Shown here piece by piece: positions 8,063 to 17,056 of a stretch of DNA of 50,132 bases. The DNA is from Oscillospiraceae bacterium (GTDB taxonomy: Bacteria > Bacillota > Clostridia > UBA1212 > UBA1255): contig SVJD01000011.1 in assembly GCA_015069165.1 (NCBI GenBank), forward strand, positions 1 through 50,132, in the 5' to 3' direction. The translations under genes and the position numbers were made by a program. Below the pieces are notes generated by a model, which worked only from the letters and a program-made list of their open reading frames with translations, made no database searches and was not told the DNA's origin. Each line of letters starts with the position of its first letter. The stretch's first letter is position 1.

Positions 8063-9853
8063 ATGCAGTATTATAGATCACACGTTTTGGTGTGTGCAGG
8101 AACAGGTTGTACATCTTCCGGATCTGCTGTGTTGTTCGACGAGTTTGAGCAACGCCTTAAAGATGCCGGCATTGAAAATGAAGTTAAAATAGTAAAAACA
8201 GGATGTTTCGGTCTTTGTGCAGAAGGTCCTATCGTAGTAGTTTATCCTGAGGGCGCAATGTATTGCCGCGTTACTAAAGAAGACGTTCAGGAAATCGTTC
8301 TTGAGCATTTGGTAAAAGGAAGAATCGTAAACCGCCTTTTGGAACAGCCCGAGAAAGTAGAAGAAACTTCCGATGCGCAAGAAAGCGACTTCTTCAAAAA
8401 GCAAATGCGTGTTGCACTTCGTAACTGCGGACGTATAAATCCCGAAAATATCGACGAATATATAGCTTATGACGGATATGCTGCTTTGGGTAAAGCCGTT
8501 ACAGAAATGACACCTGAGGAAGTAATAAACGTAATGCTCGATTCAGGAATTAGAGGCCGTGGCGGCGCAGGATTCCCCACAGGAAGAAAATGGGATTTCG
8601 CACGTAAGAGCCCTTCAGATAAGAAATATGTTTGCTGTAATGCCGATGAAGGTGACCCGGGTGCATTCATGGACAGAAGTATTCTCGAGGGTGACCCTCA
8701 CGTTGTACTCGAAGCTATGGCTATCGCAGGTTACGCTATCGGTTCTGACCAAGGTTATATCTACGTAAGAGCTGAGTATCCTATCGCTGTAGAGCGTTTG
8801 CAAATCGCTATTAACCAAGCAAAAGAATACGGACTTTTGGGTAAAAATATTTTCGGAACAGACTTCTCCTTTGACATTGAGCTTCGCCTCGGTGCAGGTG
8901 CTTTCGTTTGCGGTGAGGAAACAGCCCTCATGACAAGTATTGAAGGTCATCGTGGTGAGCCCAGACCTCGTCCGCCGTTCCCGGCAGTTAAAGGTCTATT
9001 TGAGAAGCCTACAATCCTTAACAACGTAGAAACATACGCAAACGTTCCGCAAATCATTCTTAACGGTGCTGATTGGTTCAAAGGAATCGGTTCTGAAAGA
9101 AGCCGCGGCACAAAAGTATTCGCAGTAGGCGGTAAGATTAAAAATACAGGTCTTGTAGAGATTCCTATGGGAACACCTCTTCGTGACATTATTTATGATA
9201 TTGGCGGCGGTATTCCTAACGGTAAGAAATTTAAAGCTGCTCAGACAGGCGGTCCTTCAGGCGGATGTATTCCTGCAAGCCTTATCGATACACCTATCGA
9301 ATACGATACACTTATTGAAATCGGTTCAATGATGGGTTCGGGCGGACTTATCGTTATGGACGAAGATACATGTATGGTTGACATTGCGAAATTCTTCCTC
9401 GCATTTACAGTTGAAGAATCTTGCGGTAAATGTCCTCCGTGCCGTATCGGTACAAAGAGAATGTATGATATTCTCGATAAAATCACAAAGGGTAAAGGCG
9501 AGCTTAAAGATATCGATGATCTTTACGAGCTTGCAGAAGCAATCAAGACATCTGCTCTTTGCGGACTCGGTCAGACAGCGCCCAACCCTGTACTCAGTAC
9601 ATTGCGTTACTTCAAAGACGAGTACATAGCACACGTAGTAGACAAGAAATGTCCTGCCGGTGTATGTAAAGACTTACTCCAATACAAGATTGTTGCCGAG
9701 AAATGTAAAGGATGCAGCCTCTGTGCAAGAAAATGTCCTGCTAACTGTATTCACGGCGAAGTTAAGTCACCGTTCGTTATTGATAACTCTAAGTGCTTAA
9801 AGTGCGGTGCTTGTATGGAATCATGTAAGTTCGGCGCAATCATTAAGGAATAA
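8063..9853 (+). CDS. hydB: NuoF-like NADH-binding subunit of [FeFe]-hydrogenase (HydB/HndC)
   Basis: This 596-residue flavoprotein oxidises or reduces NAD(H) and exchanges electrons with HydA and ferredoxin. It has an N-terminal [2Fe-2S] domain (C11, C16, C48, C52) and an FMN/NADH domain with GRGGAGFPTGRKW near residues 164-177 and NADEGDPGAFMDR after it. A SLBB-like region follows, then a [4Fe-4S] motif ESCGKCPPCRIGT near 452. Two C-terminal ferredoxin clusters (CKGCSLCARKC and CLKCGACMESC, about 549-592) complete it. This domain order is that of electron-bifurcating HydB rather than of complex I NuoF. It is preceded by AAGGAGG and followed 19 bases later by hydA. Confidence 0.96.
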   Translation: MQYYRSHVLVCAGTGCTSSGSAVLFDEFEQRLKDAGIENEVKIVKTGCFGLCAEGPIVVVYPEGAMYCRVTKEDVQEIVLEHLVKGRIVNRLLEQPEKVEETSDAQESDFFKKQMRVALRNCGRINPENIDEYIAYDGYAALGKAVTEMTPEEVINVMLDSGIRGRGGAGFPTGRKWDFARKSPSDKKYVCCNADEGDPGAFMDRSILEGDPHVVLEAMAIAGYAIGSDQGYIYVRAEYPIAVERLQIAINQAKEYGLLGKNIFGTDFSFDIELRLGAGAFVCGEETALMTSIEGHRGEPRPRPPFPAVKGLFEKPTILNNVETYANVPQIILNGADWFKGIGSERSRGTKVFAVGGKIKNTGLVEIPMGTPLRDIIYDIGGGIPNGKKFKAAQTGGPSGGCIPASLIDTPIEYDTLIEIGSMMGSGGLIVMDEDTCMVDIAKFFLAFTVEESCGKCPPCRIGTKRMYDILDKITKGKGELKDIDDLYELAEAIKTSALCGLGQTAPNPVLSTLRYFKDEYIAHVVDKKCPAGVCKDLLQYKIVAEKCKGCSLCARKCPANCIHGEVKSPFVIDNSKCLKCGACMESCKFGAIIKE

Positions 9854-9872
9854 GAAACGGAGGATTACAGAT

Positions 9873-11618
9873 ATGGTTAATATTAAAATAGACGGCGTTT
9901 CAATGCAGGTTCCTGAGGGTACAACCATTCTTGAAGCAGCAAGAAGCGCAAACATTAAAATCCCTACACTTTGTTACTTGAAAGGCATCAATGAAATAGG
10001 TGCTTGCCGTATGTGTGTAGTTGAAATCAAAGGAGCAAGAGCGCTTCAAGCAGCATGTGTTTACCCCGTAGCAGAAGGTCTGGAAATTCTCACAAATTCT
10101 GAGAAAGTAAGAAAAGCAAGAAAAGTAACATTAGAGCTTATTCTTTCAAACCATGACAGACAGTGCTTGACATGTTCACGTTCAGAGAACTGTGAGCTCC
10201 AGTCATTGGCAAAAGACCTTAACGTAACAGATATCAGATTCCAAGAAATAGGCGAGAAAGCATATCATCCGATTGATGACGCTTCACCTTCTATCGTAAG
10301 AAATCCCGATAAATGTGTACTCTGCAGACGTTGCATAAGCGTATGTAAGAATATTCAAACAGTAGGCGTTATCGACACAATGGAGCGTGGCTTTAAAACA
10401 GTTGTTGGTTCAGCTTTCAATAAGTCCCTCGTTGAAACTCCTTGCGTAAACTGCGGTCAGTGTATTGCAGTTTGTCCTACAGGTGCTTTGACAGAAAAGA
10501 GCGAAATTAACGATGTATGGAAAGCTATCGCAGATCCTGATAAGTATGTAATATTCCAGACAGCTCCCGCTGTTCGTTTCTCAATCGGAGAAGCATTCGG
10601 AATGCCTATCGGTTCACGTCCTACAGGTAAAATGGTTACAGCTATCAGAAGACTTGGAGTAGACAAGATTTTTGATACAAATACAGCAGCTGACCTTACA
10701 ATTATGGAAGAGGGAACAGAGCTTCTCAATAGAATTAAAAACGGCGGCAAGTTGCCTTTAATTACATCATGCAGCCCCGGATGGATTAAATTCTGTGAGC
10801 ATAACTTCCCTGATTTCCTCGATAATCTTTCAACATGTAAGTCACCTCACGAAATGTTCGGTGCTGTTATGAAGACTTACTACGCTAAGAAAGAGGGCAT
10901 TGATCCTGCTAAGATTTTTGTAGTTTCAGTAATGCCTTGTACAGCTAAGAAATTCGAAGCAGACAGAGCTGAGCTTGCAGCAGCAGGATATCCTGACGTT
11001 GATGCAGTTCTCACAACAAGAGAGCTTGCACAGATGATTAAAGAAGCAGGTATTGACTTTGTTAACCTCGAAGATACAGACTTTGACAACCCGCTCGGAA
11101 ATGCTTCAGGTGCCGGCGTTATCTTCGGTGCTACAGGCGGTGTAATGGAAGCTGCATTGCGTACAGTAGCAGATATTCTCACAGGTGAATCCGCTCCTGT
11201 TGAAAAGATTGAATACGAGGCAGTAAGAGGCGTTGAAGGAATTAAAGAAGCTACAGTTAATGTTGCAGGTATGGACATTAAGCTCGCAGTTGTAAGCGGC
11301 CTCGGAAATGCTCGTAAACTTCTCAATAAGATTCGTGCAGGCGAAGCTGATTACCACTTCATCGAAGTAATGGCTTGCCCCGGCGGATGCGTAAACGGCG
11401 GCGGACAGGTTATTCAGCCTTCCAGCATCAGAAGCTGGGTAGATTTGCGCGTTGAAAGAGCAAAAGCTACTTATGAAGAGGACAGAGATTTACCGATTCG
11501 TAAATCTCATGACAATCCTTTCATCAAGAAGATTTATGAGGAATACTACGGGGAACCCGGAAGCCATCAGGCACATCACGATCTCCACACTCATTATCAG
11601 GCAAGAAGCAATTATTAA
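9873..11618 (+). CDS. hydA: Catalytic [FeFe]-hydrogenase subunit, group A (HydA/HndD)
   Basis: This 581-residue catalytic subunit forms or oxidises H2. Domains in order: [2Fe-2S] ferredoxin (C34, C45, C48, C62), a His-ligated [4Fe-4S] cluster (H94, C98, C101, C107), two ferredoxin clusters (C148-C158 and C191-C201), and the H-cluster domain. The last has TSCSPGW at 298-304, MPCTAKKFEAD from 354 and MACPGGCVNGGGQ from 500. The small-subunit tail ends with GEPGSHQAHHDLHTHY. L1 reads Cys-Ser where monomeric clostridial enzymes have Cys-Cys. The ATG at 9873 follows ACGGAGGA at 9857-9864. No maturation genes (hydE, hydF, hydG) are in the window. The operon ends at the terminator 21 bases downstream. 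Confidence 0.97.
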   Translation: MVNIKIDGVSMQVPEGTTILEAARSANIKIPTLCYLKGINEIGACRMCVVEIKGARALQAACVYPVAEGLEILTNSEKVRKARKVTLELILSNHDRQCLTCSRSENCELQSLAKDLNVTDIRFQEIGEKAYHPIDDASPSIVRNPDKCVLCRRCISVCKNIQTVGVIDTMERGFKTVVGSAFNKSLVETPCVNCGQCIAVCPTGALTEKSEINDVWKAIADPDKYVIFQTAPAVRFSIGEAFGMPIGSRPTGKMVTAIRRLGVDKIFDTNTAADLTIMEEGTELLNRIKNGGKLPLITSCSPGWIKFCEHNFPDFLDNLSTCKSPHEMFGAVMKTYYAKKEGIDPAKIFVVSVMPCTAKKFEADRAELAAAGYPDVDAVLTTRELAQMIKEAGIDFVNLEDTDFDNPLGNASGAGVIFGATGGVMEAALRTVADILTGESAPVEKIEYEAVRGVEGIKEATVNVAGMDIKLAVVSGLGNARKLLNKIRAGEADYHFIEVMACPGGCVNGGGQVIQPSSIRSWVDLRVERAKATYEEDRDLPIRKSHDNPFIKKIYEEYYGEPGSHQAHHDLHTHYQARSNY

Positions 11619-11639
11619 TTTCTTGAATTATTGATTTTA

Positions 11640-11678
11640 CCCCCTTGCAATAAATGTTTGCAGGGGGTTAATTTTTTT
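11640..11678 (+). terminator. Intrinsic terminator of the hydrogenase operon
   Basis: A GC-rich stem formed by CCCCCTTGCAA (11640-11650) and TTTGCAGGGGG (11657-11667), with one unpaired base, is followed by a T-rich run starting at 11672. It lies 21 bases after the hydA stop. Confidence 0.88.
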
Positions 11679-11711
11679 TATATTTATTTATATAATATTC
11701 ATATATTGGTA

Positions 11712-11741
11712 ATTGTAAGTTTTTTAAAAATATTTTACAAT
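11712..11741 (+). promoter_or_regulatory. Promoter, overlapped by an inverted repeat, before the flavoredoxin gene
   Basis: TTGTAA at 11713-11718 and TACAAT at 11736-11741 are separated by 17 bp. The same bases form an inverted repeat, ATTGTAA (11712-11718) and TTACAAT (11735-11741), so both promoter hexamers lie in the arms. A repressor binding here would block the promoter; this is inferred from the symmetry alone. Confidence 0.55.
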
Positions 11742-11773
11742 ATAAACAGTAAATTTACTTGGAGTGTGCAAAT

Positions 11774-12382
11774 ATGAATAATAGCGCTAATGATGCAAAG
11801 GTTTCAATTAAACCTTCTACTTTTTTAAATCCGGTACCCGTTGTAATGGCAACTTGCGGTGATATGGAAAAATCAAATATTATTACTTTAGCATGGGCAG
11901 GAACGATAAATTCAGAGCCGCCGATGCTGTCTATTTCAATCAGAAAAGAAAGATTTTCTCACGATATAATACAAAACAGCGGTATTTTCGGAGTTAATCT
12001 CGTTGCAAAATCACTTATAAAAGCCTGCGATTATTGTGGAGTGAAATCCGGCAGAGACATAGATAAATTTAAAGAATTTAACCTCACAAAATTTGCAGGA
12101 GAAACTACCGGTGTTCCGCTTATAAAAGAATCTCCTGCATCCCTTGAATGTAAAGTAAGACAAATAATTGAATTAGGCACACATGATTTATTTATTGCTG
12201 ATATTGTAAATGTACACGTATCAGAGGAGCTTTTTGATGAAAAGGGTGCCATTGATATGAGAAAAGCAGATTTGGTTGCTTACAATCACGGAGAATACTA
12301 TGCTTTGGGCGAATTTTTAGGATTTTACGGATATTCCGTAGCAAATAAAGATGCACTTGCAAGACGTATGAGAAAAAATTGA
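11774..12382 (+). CDS. Flavin reductase / flavoredoxin-like FMN-binding protein
   Basis: This 202-residue protein belongs to the flavin reductase-like, FMN-binding split barrel family (flavoredoxin type). Typical features are the PVPVVMATCG opening strand, NIITLAWAGTINSEPPMLSISIRKERFSHD, which forms the flavin pocket, and GIFGVNLVAKSLIKACDYCG with a cysteine pair. It probably transfers electrons between pyridine nucleotides or ferredoxin and flavin in the cytoplasm; partners are unknown. ATG 11774 is chosen because TTGGAGTG at 11759-11766 serves as ribosome binding site. It lies 16 bases upstream of the exporter genes on the same strand and may be the first gene of that transcript, although the functional link is unclear. 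Confidence 0.88.
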   Translation: MNNSANDAKVSIKPSTFLNPVPVVMATCGDMEKSNIITLAWAGTINSEPPMLSISIRKERFSHDIIQNSGIFGVNLVAKSLIKACDYCGVKSGRDIDKFKEFNLTKFAGETTGVPLIKESPASLECKVRQIIELGTHDLFIADIVNVHVSEELFDEKGAIDMRKADLVAYNHGEYYALGEFLGFYGYSVANKDALARRMRKN

Positions 12383-12398
12383 TAAGGGGTTGGATTGT

Positions 12399-13496
12399 TT
12401 GAAAAAATACACGATAAAAATTTTAGTAGTATTATTAGTTTTGGTACAAGCAGCCGTTATATTTGGAGGATGCTCACTTTTTCCTTCAGAGGAAGAACCG
12501 GAGGTTCCCAGCTTAAAAACACCTAAACCGGTGGAATACACCTTTTGTACAGTTAGAAAAGGTACTCTTAAAAGTACAGTATCCGGAACAGGTAAGGTTT
12601 CTTCCATTTTCTATACAGAGCAGTCATTTAAACAAGGCGGAGGCAAAGTAAAAGAATTGCACGTTACTTTGGGACAATATGTGGAAAAAGGTCAACCTTT
12701 AGTTGAAATTGAAAATGCAGACGTTGAAGAAAAGTATTTGACGGCGGAAATTGAATACCAAAAGAAACTTTTGGAAAATCAAACAAAGTCAAAACAATAC
12801 AAAAACGGCAGCATTTCAGAGCTTGAATATCATATTTCAGAGCTTGAGTTAAAAAGTGCAAAGCTAAGATATGATGATTTAAAACAAGCTTATGAGCAGA
12901 CAATACTCTATGCAGAGGTTTCCGGTAAAATAGTATACATAAATACAAAATATACAACGGGCACTGCTACTGAAATTGTCGGCGGCGATACGATTGTAGC
13001 GATAGATTCAGAAGACCCGAAATTTACATTCGTACTTTTCGAAAGATTATCAGCAAACGGTGTTGAATATACACCCACACAATTCAGAGTGGGGGAAAAG
13101 CTTGATCTTACATTAGCAGATGATAACGGCAAAGCAGTGTCAAGTGCAGAACCTTTCAAAGGCGAAATTGTAGGTACTGATGCCATGATAAAAGACTTCC
13201 AAATTGAACTCGGTCAAGTGGTGGAAAAGTATTATTTTTGCAAAATGGAAAATCCGCCGGAGGGTATTAAACACGGCGATGTAGTTAAATATGATTACAC
13301 AGAGTTTATAATTGAAGATTGCATTATAATCCCTACATCTGCACTTTATGAGTTCAACGGAGAAACATTTGTGTATATGTTGGATGCAAGTACAAATCTT
13401 AAAAAAGAAGTACCGGTGCAAATCGGTTACAGAACATCCTCTCAAGCACAAGTACTTGACGGCTTAAAGGTTGGAGAGATAATCATAGAAGGATGA
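12399..13496 (+). CDS. Lipoprotein periplasmic-adaptor-like (HlyD/MacA family) exporter subunit
   Basis: This 365-residue secreted lipoprotein begins with KKYTIKILVVLLVLVQAA and a lipobox VIFGGC, so it should be anchored outside the membrane. A lipoyl-like barrel (about 50-95) with KVKELHVTLGQYVEKGQPLVEI is followed by a short coiled-coil hairpin (about 105-165) and a second barrel half with EVSGKIVYINTKY. A C-terminal beta region ends in VPVQIGYRTSSQAQVLDGLKVGE-like sequence, the usual MacA-type membrane-proximal end. The start is probably the TTG at 12399, with AAGGGG at 12384-12389 upstream. It forms an operon with the permease (7-bp gap) and two ATPases, a MacAB-like exporter adapted to a Gram-positive cell. 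Confidence 0.9.
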   Translation: MKKYTIKILVVLLVLVQAAVIFGGCSLFPSEEEPEVPSLKTPKPVEYTFCTVRKGTLKSTVSGTGKVSSIFYTEQSFKQGGGKVKELHVTLGQYVEKGQPLVEIENADVEEKYLTAEIEYQKKLLENQTKSKQYKNGSISELEYHISELELKSAKLRYDDLKQAYEQTILYAEVSGKIVYINTKYTTGTATEIVGGDTIVAIDSEDPKFTFVLFERLSANGVEYTPTQFRVGEKLDLTLADDNGKAVSSAEPFKGEIVGTDAMIKDFQIELGQVVEKYYFCKMENPPEGIKHGDVVKYDYTEFIIEDCIIIPTSALYEFNGETFVYMLDASTNLKKEVPVQIGYRTSSQAQVLDGLKVGEIIIEG

Positions 13497-13503
13497 TGAG
13501 AAT

Positions 13504-16368
13504 ATGCTAAAATCAGTTTTTCGAAAAATAGCAAATAATTTCTGGCTGTTTTTTTGCCTGATTCTCGGTTCTTTATTGATTACAGCGATTTTGGCGGCTA
13601 TACCGATATACACTGACGGAGCACTAAGAAAGATGCTCGACGTGGAGCTTGACCAATTTGCAACTGAAAATGAAGGCTATGCTTCTCCGGGTGAAATGTA
13701 CGGAGTTATAAATTACAGAAGCGAATACGGAAATCAAATGATTTTGGAAACTATCGAAGATACCACAGAAGCATTTGAAGAAGCATTTGAAGAAAATGAC
13801 GTAAAATTAAACAGCTCATTTCGTAATTTAAAAGTAACAAATCTGTATAACGCAGAAAATCTCATGCTCCAAAATACATCATACAGTATTCAAAGCATGA
13901 CAGATTTTGATAAACACGTAACTATCTTACAGGGAGATATGTGTTCTGACCGCGTAAGAAACGATATAATTGAAGTCGTTGTATCTAAAGAAGAGTACAA
14001 CGTAAATCATTTGGTTTTAGGTAATGTATACACAATGGCACCCATAAGGCATTGGGAATACGGAGATACGCAGATAAAAATAAAAGTAGTGGGTGTGTAC
14101 GAAATTAAGTACACTGATGTTGAGTATTGGCATAAAGACGACTTGAAAGACGGAATGACTTCTGTTTTTCTCACTTCCGATGAAGCTTTTGAAAGCTATT
14201 TCTTCAGATACGAAAATGCCGGTTTGATTTCAAATGCCGCGTGGTGTTACAACGTAAATCTTTACGGCTTGAAAAAAGACGAGCTTACTCCGTATATAAA
14301 AATAAATGAAGAAATGGATGCTCATTTTGAATCTTTATACAGAGGAACGGCGCATCTTGAAATACCAATCAATCAAACGCTTGTGCAATATATAGAAAAG
14401 AGCGAAACACTGGAGCTTACTATGTGGATACTTAATGCTCCCGTGCTTGTGATGCTGTTGTTCTACACATATATGGTCGCAAAAATGATAATCGAAGACG
14501 ATAAAAACGAAATATCTTCGCTCAAGTGCAGAGGTGCATTCCCGAAGCAAATATTCTACAGATATTTCCTTGAGTGCGGCGTTATTTCTGCATTTTCGCT
14601 TATCGCCGGTCCGCCGCTTGGCTTGATGCTTGCAAAAATGATAGGTGCATCAAACGGTTTCTTGGAATTTGTCGACCGCGGCGGAATGGATTTGACACTT
14701 TTACCATCTGCGTACGTTTATGCTCTTATAGCAGCAATGATATTCATGATAATGGTGCTTATCCCGGCATATAAAGCAACAAAAACAACGATTGTTCAGC
14801 ATAAACAAAAGAAAGCCAGAAGAACAACTCTTGCTGTTTGGGAAAAGATGGGGCTTGACTTTATATTGCTTGCAGCATCAATATATTTGCTTTATGTTTA
14901 CAAAAGAACGGATTTAATTTCATCGGACGGCACACCTGATATGACAGTCTATTTCATATCAACTGTGTTTATATTTGCCTGCGGAATGATTTTCTTAAGG
15001 TTGTATCCGCTCATCCTTAAGTTAATATTTAAATTTACAAGAAAAAATATGCCGCCTACGGTATTTTCGACATTTGTTCAAGTTTCAAGAAATAAAAACG
15101 AGAACAGATTCTTGATAATGTTTTTGATTTTGACTGTTTCCGTCGGAATATACAGTTCCAACACAGCCGGAATAATCAACACTAATGCGGAGGATATTGC
15201 GAAATATAAAAGCGGTGCTGATATAGTCGTTTCGCCGGATTGGCAGCTTGATTCCGTAATTTCTTACGAAGGCGAGGACGGCAGTGTAATTACAGGTACT
15301 ATGGCTGATATGCCAACGAAATACAGAACTTTTGCAACAGACCCGTTCCTTAATACAGAAGGAATTGAAGCCGTGACCAAGGTTGCAAATATACAGGGTG
15401 TTTTCGCAAGAGATCCGATTATGCAAAATGAGTGGGCGAGAAGTACAAGAATTATGGCAATAGAGCCATATAATTTCACACAAGTTTCATGGATAAGACC
15501 TTCTACTTTTAACAAAAACATACATTGGTATTATTACATGAATCAAATGCAAAAGTATCCGACCAGCGTAATGATTTCAAGGTCTCTTGCCAAAGCTTTG
15601 GATATAAAAGAAGGCTATAATATTGATATCAGCTTTACAGGTAAAGTGGTTGGCGAAGAAAGAGTTCCTGATGCTTCTTGTTTTGTACTTGGTATATTTG
15701 ACTACTGGCCGACATTTTATGAGGATTATGAGCACGCAGAAAATACCGATTACATGATTATTATGAATTACGATTATGTAATGACACTTGATGATTCCGT
15801 AACGTTTGATTTGTGGCTGAAAAAAGAGGCCGGTGCGGACAGTAACGATATTTATGCAAGTTGGGAAAAACAGGGACTTACAGAAAATATTGTTAAAATT
15901 TCCGACAGACAATCAGCAGTGAATGCGGAAAAAGCAGATTCTCTCGTAATGGCGTTGAACGGACTTTTTTCTATGGGATTCATTGCGACAATGATAATAA
16001 GCTTTATGGGATTCTTACTGTATTGGCTTTTAAGTGTAAGAAAGCGGAGATTGCAATTCGGTGTACTCAGAGCTATGGGCTTGAGTAAATTTAAGCTTTC
16101 GTTAATGCTGTTCTGGGAGCATATGATGACATCCGGTGTATCGGTGTCAGTCGGTGTATTTGTGGGCTATTTGACATCTTACCTTTATCTTCCTGTATTG
16201 GAAAAAACATTTACCACACTTTTACCGCTTACGCTTTCGTATAATACGTCAGATAACTTAAAAGTATTTGCTCTTGTTGCGGTTATGATTATAAGCGGAA
16301 TAGTTGTTTTATCCCGCTATATAAGCAAGCTCAAGATTAACGAGGCAGTTAAAATCGGGGAGGAATAA
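13504..16368 (+). CDS. FtsX-type ABC transporter permease (954 residues)
   Basis: This large membrane protein has an N-terminal transmembrane segment (about 12-36, with FWLFFCLILGSLLITAILAA). A long extracellular region runs to about residue 300. A first FtsX membrane block lies around 305-435, with ISSLKCRGAFPKQIFYRYFL as the coupling region, then two helices near 455-505. After a second extracellular domain (about 555-810), a C-terminal FtsX block (about 815-950) carries LRAMGLSKFKLSLMLFWEHM. The duplicated arrangement is that of lipoprotein- or peptide-handling exporters rather than solute importers. With two separate ATPases downstream, each half may be served by a different one, or the two may act as a heterodimer. 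Substrate unknown. Confidence 0.9.
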   Translation: MLKSVFRKIANNFWLFFCLILGSLLITAILAAIPIYTDGALRKMLDVELDQFATENEGYASPGEMYGVINYRSEYGNQMILETIEDTTEAFEEAFEENDVKLNSSFRNLKVTNLYNAENLMLQNTSYSIQSMTDFDKHVTILQGDMCSDRVRNDIIEVVVSKEEYNVNHLVLGNVYTMAPIRHWEYGDTQIKIKVVGVYEIKYTDVEYWHKDDLKDGMTSVFLTSDEAFESYFFRYENAGLISNAAWCYNVNLYGLKKDELTPYIKINEEMDAHFESLYRGTAHLEIPINQTLVQYIEKSETLELTMWILNAPVLVMLLFYTYMVAKMIIEDDKNEISSLKCRGAFPKQIFYRYFLECGVISAFSLIAGPPLGLMLAKMIGASNGFLEFVDRGGMDLTLLPSAYVYALIAAMIFMIMVLIPAYKATKTTIVQHKQKKARRTTLAVWEKMGLDFILLAASIYLLYVYKRTDLISSDGTPDMTVYFISTVFIFACGMIFLRLYPLILKLIFKFTRKNMPPTVFSTFVQVSRNKNENRFLIMFLILTVSVGIYSSNTAGIINTNAEDIAKYKSGADIVVSPDWQLDSVISYEGEDGSVITGTMADMPTKYRTFATDPFLNTEGIEAVTKVANIQGVFARDPIMQNEWARSTRIMAIEPYNFTQVSWIRPSTFNKNIHWYYYMNQMQKYPTSVMISRSLAKALDIKEGYNIDISFTGKVVGEERVPDASCFVLGIFDYWPTFYEDYEHAENTDYMIIMNYDYVMTLDDSVTFDLWLKKEAGADSNDIYASWEKQGLTENIVKISDRQSAVNAEKADSLVMALNGLFSMGFIATMIISFMGFLLYWLLSVRKRRLQFGVLRAMGLSKFKLSLMLFWEHMMTSGVSVSVGVFVGYLTSYLYLPVLEKTFTTLLPLTLSYNTSDNLKVFALVAVMIISGIVVLSRYISKLKINEAVKIGEE

Positions 16369-16372
16369 CAGC

Positions 16373-17056
16373 ATGAGTGATAATATTTTAACAATACAAA
16401 ATGTTACAAGAGATTTTAAAAGACAATCAGAGATTATTCATGCAGTCCGCGGTGTAAACATGGATATTAAAAGAGGAACTTTTAATATACTTTGCGGACG
16501 TTCGGGATCAGGTAAGACAACTCTTTTAAATATGATTGCAACGGTAGATCTTCCCACATCAGGTAAAATTTTCTTTGAAGACAAAGATATTACAACAATA
16601 GGCAGTAAAGAGCGTGATGATTTACGCCGTAAGAAAATAGGTATTATTTTCCAAAATACTGCGTTGATTGCTCAAATGTCGGCTTTGGAAAATGTGGAAT
16701 TTGCACTTTCCGTATCGGGAATCAAACCGGGGCAAAGGCGTACACAAGCCATTGAGTGGCTTGATATGATGGGAATTAAAGAAAGAAGAAACCACATGCC
16801 GGCAGAAATGTCGGGCGGAGAGCAAGCAAGAGTTGCAATAGGCAGAGCACTTGCACATGAACCTATGTTACTTCTTGCCGATGAGCCCACATCAGAGCTT
16901 GATACAAGAACGTCTTTTGTTGTAATAGATATGTTCAGAAAGCTCGTTGACGAGAGAAATTTAACGATTGTTATGACAACGCACGATGTAAACATTATGG
17001 ATGCGGCAGACCATATTTACACAATGGAAGATGGGGTGATTGTTGATGTCAAATGA
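16373..17056 (+). CDS. ABC transporter ATP-binding protein (first)
   Basis: This 227-residue cytoplasmic ATPase belongs to the MacB/LolD-like family. Walker A is GRSGSGKTT, the Q loop region is FQNTALIAQMSALENV, the signature is MSGGEQARVAIGRA, Walker B is LLLADEPTSELD and the switch histidine lies in TTHD. It starts 4 bases after the permease stop with GGGGAGGAA upstream, and it overlaps the next ATPase gene by 11 bp. No accessory domain is present, in contrast to its neighbour. Confidence 0.94.
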   Translation: MSDNILTIQNVTRDFKRQSEIIHAVRGVNMDIKRGTFNILCGRSGSGKTTLLNMIATVDLPTSGKIFFEDKDITTIGSKERDDLRRKKIGIIFQNTALIAQMSALENVEFALSVSGIKPGQRRTQAIEWLDMMGIKERRNHMPAEMSGGEQARVAIGRALAHEPMLLLADEPTSELDTRTSFVVIDMFRKLVDERNLTIVMTTHDVNIMDAADHIYTMEDGVIVDVK

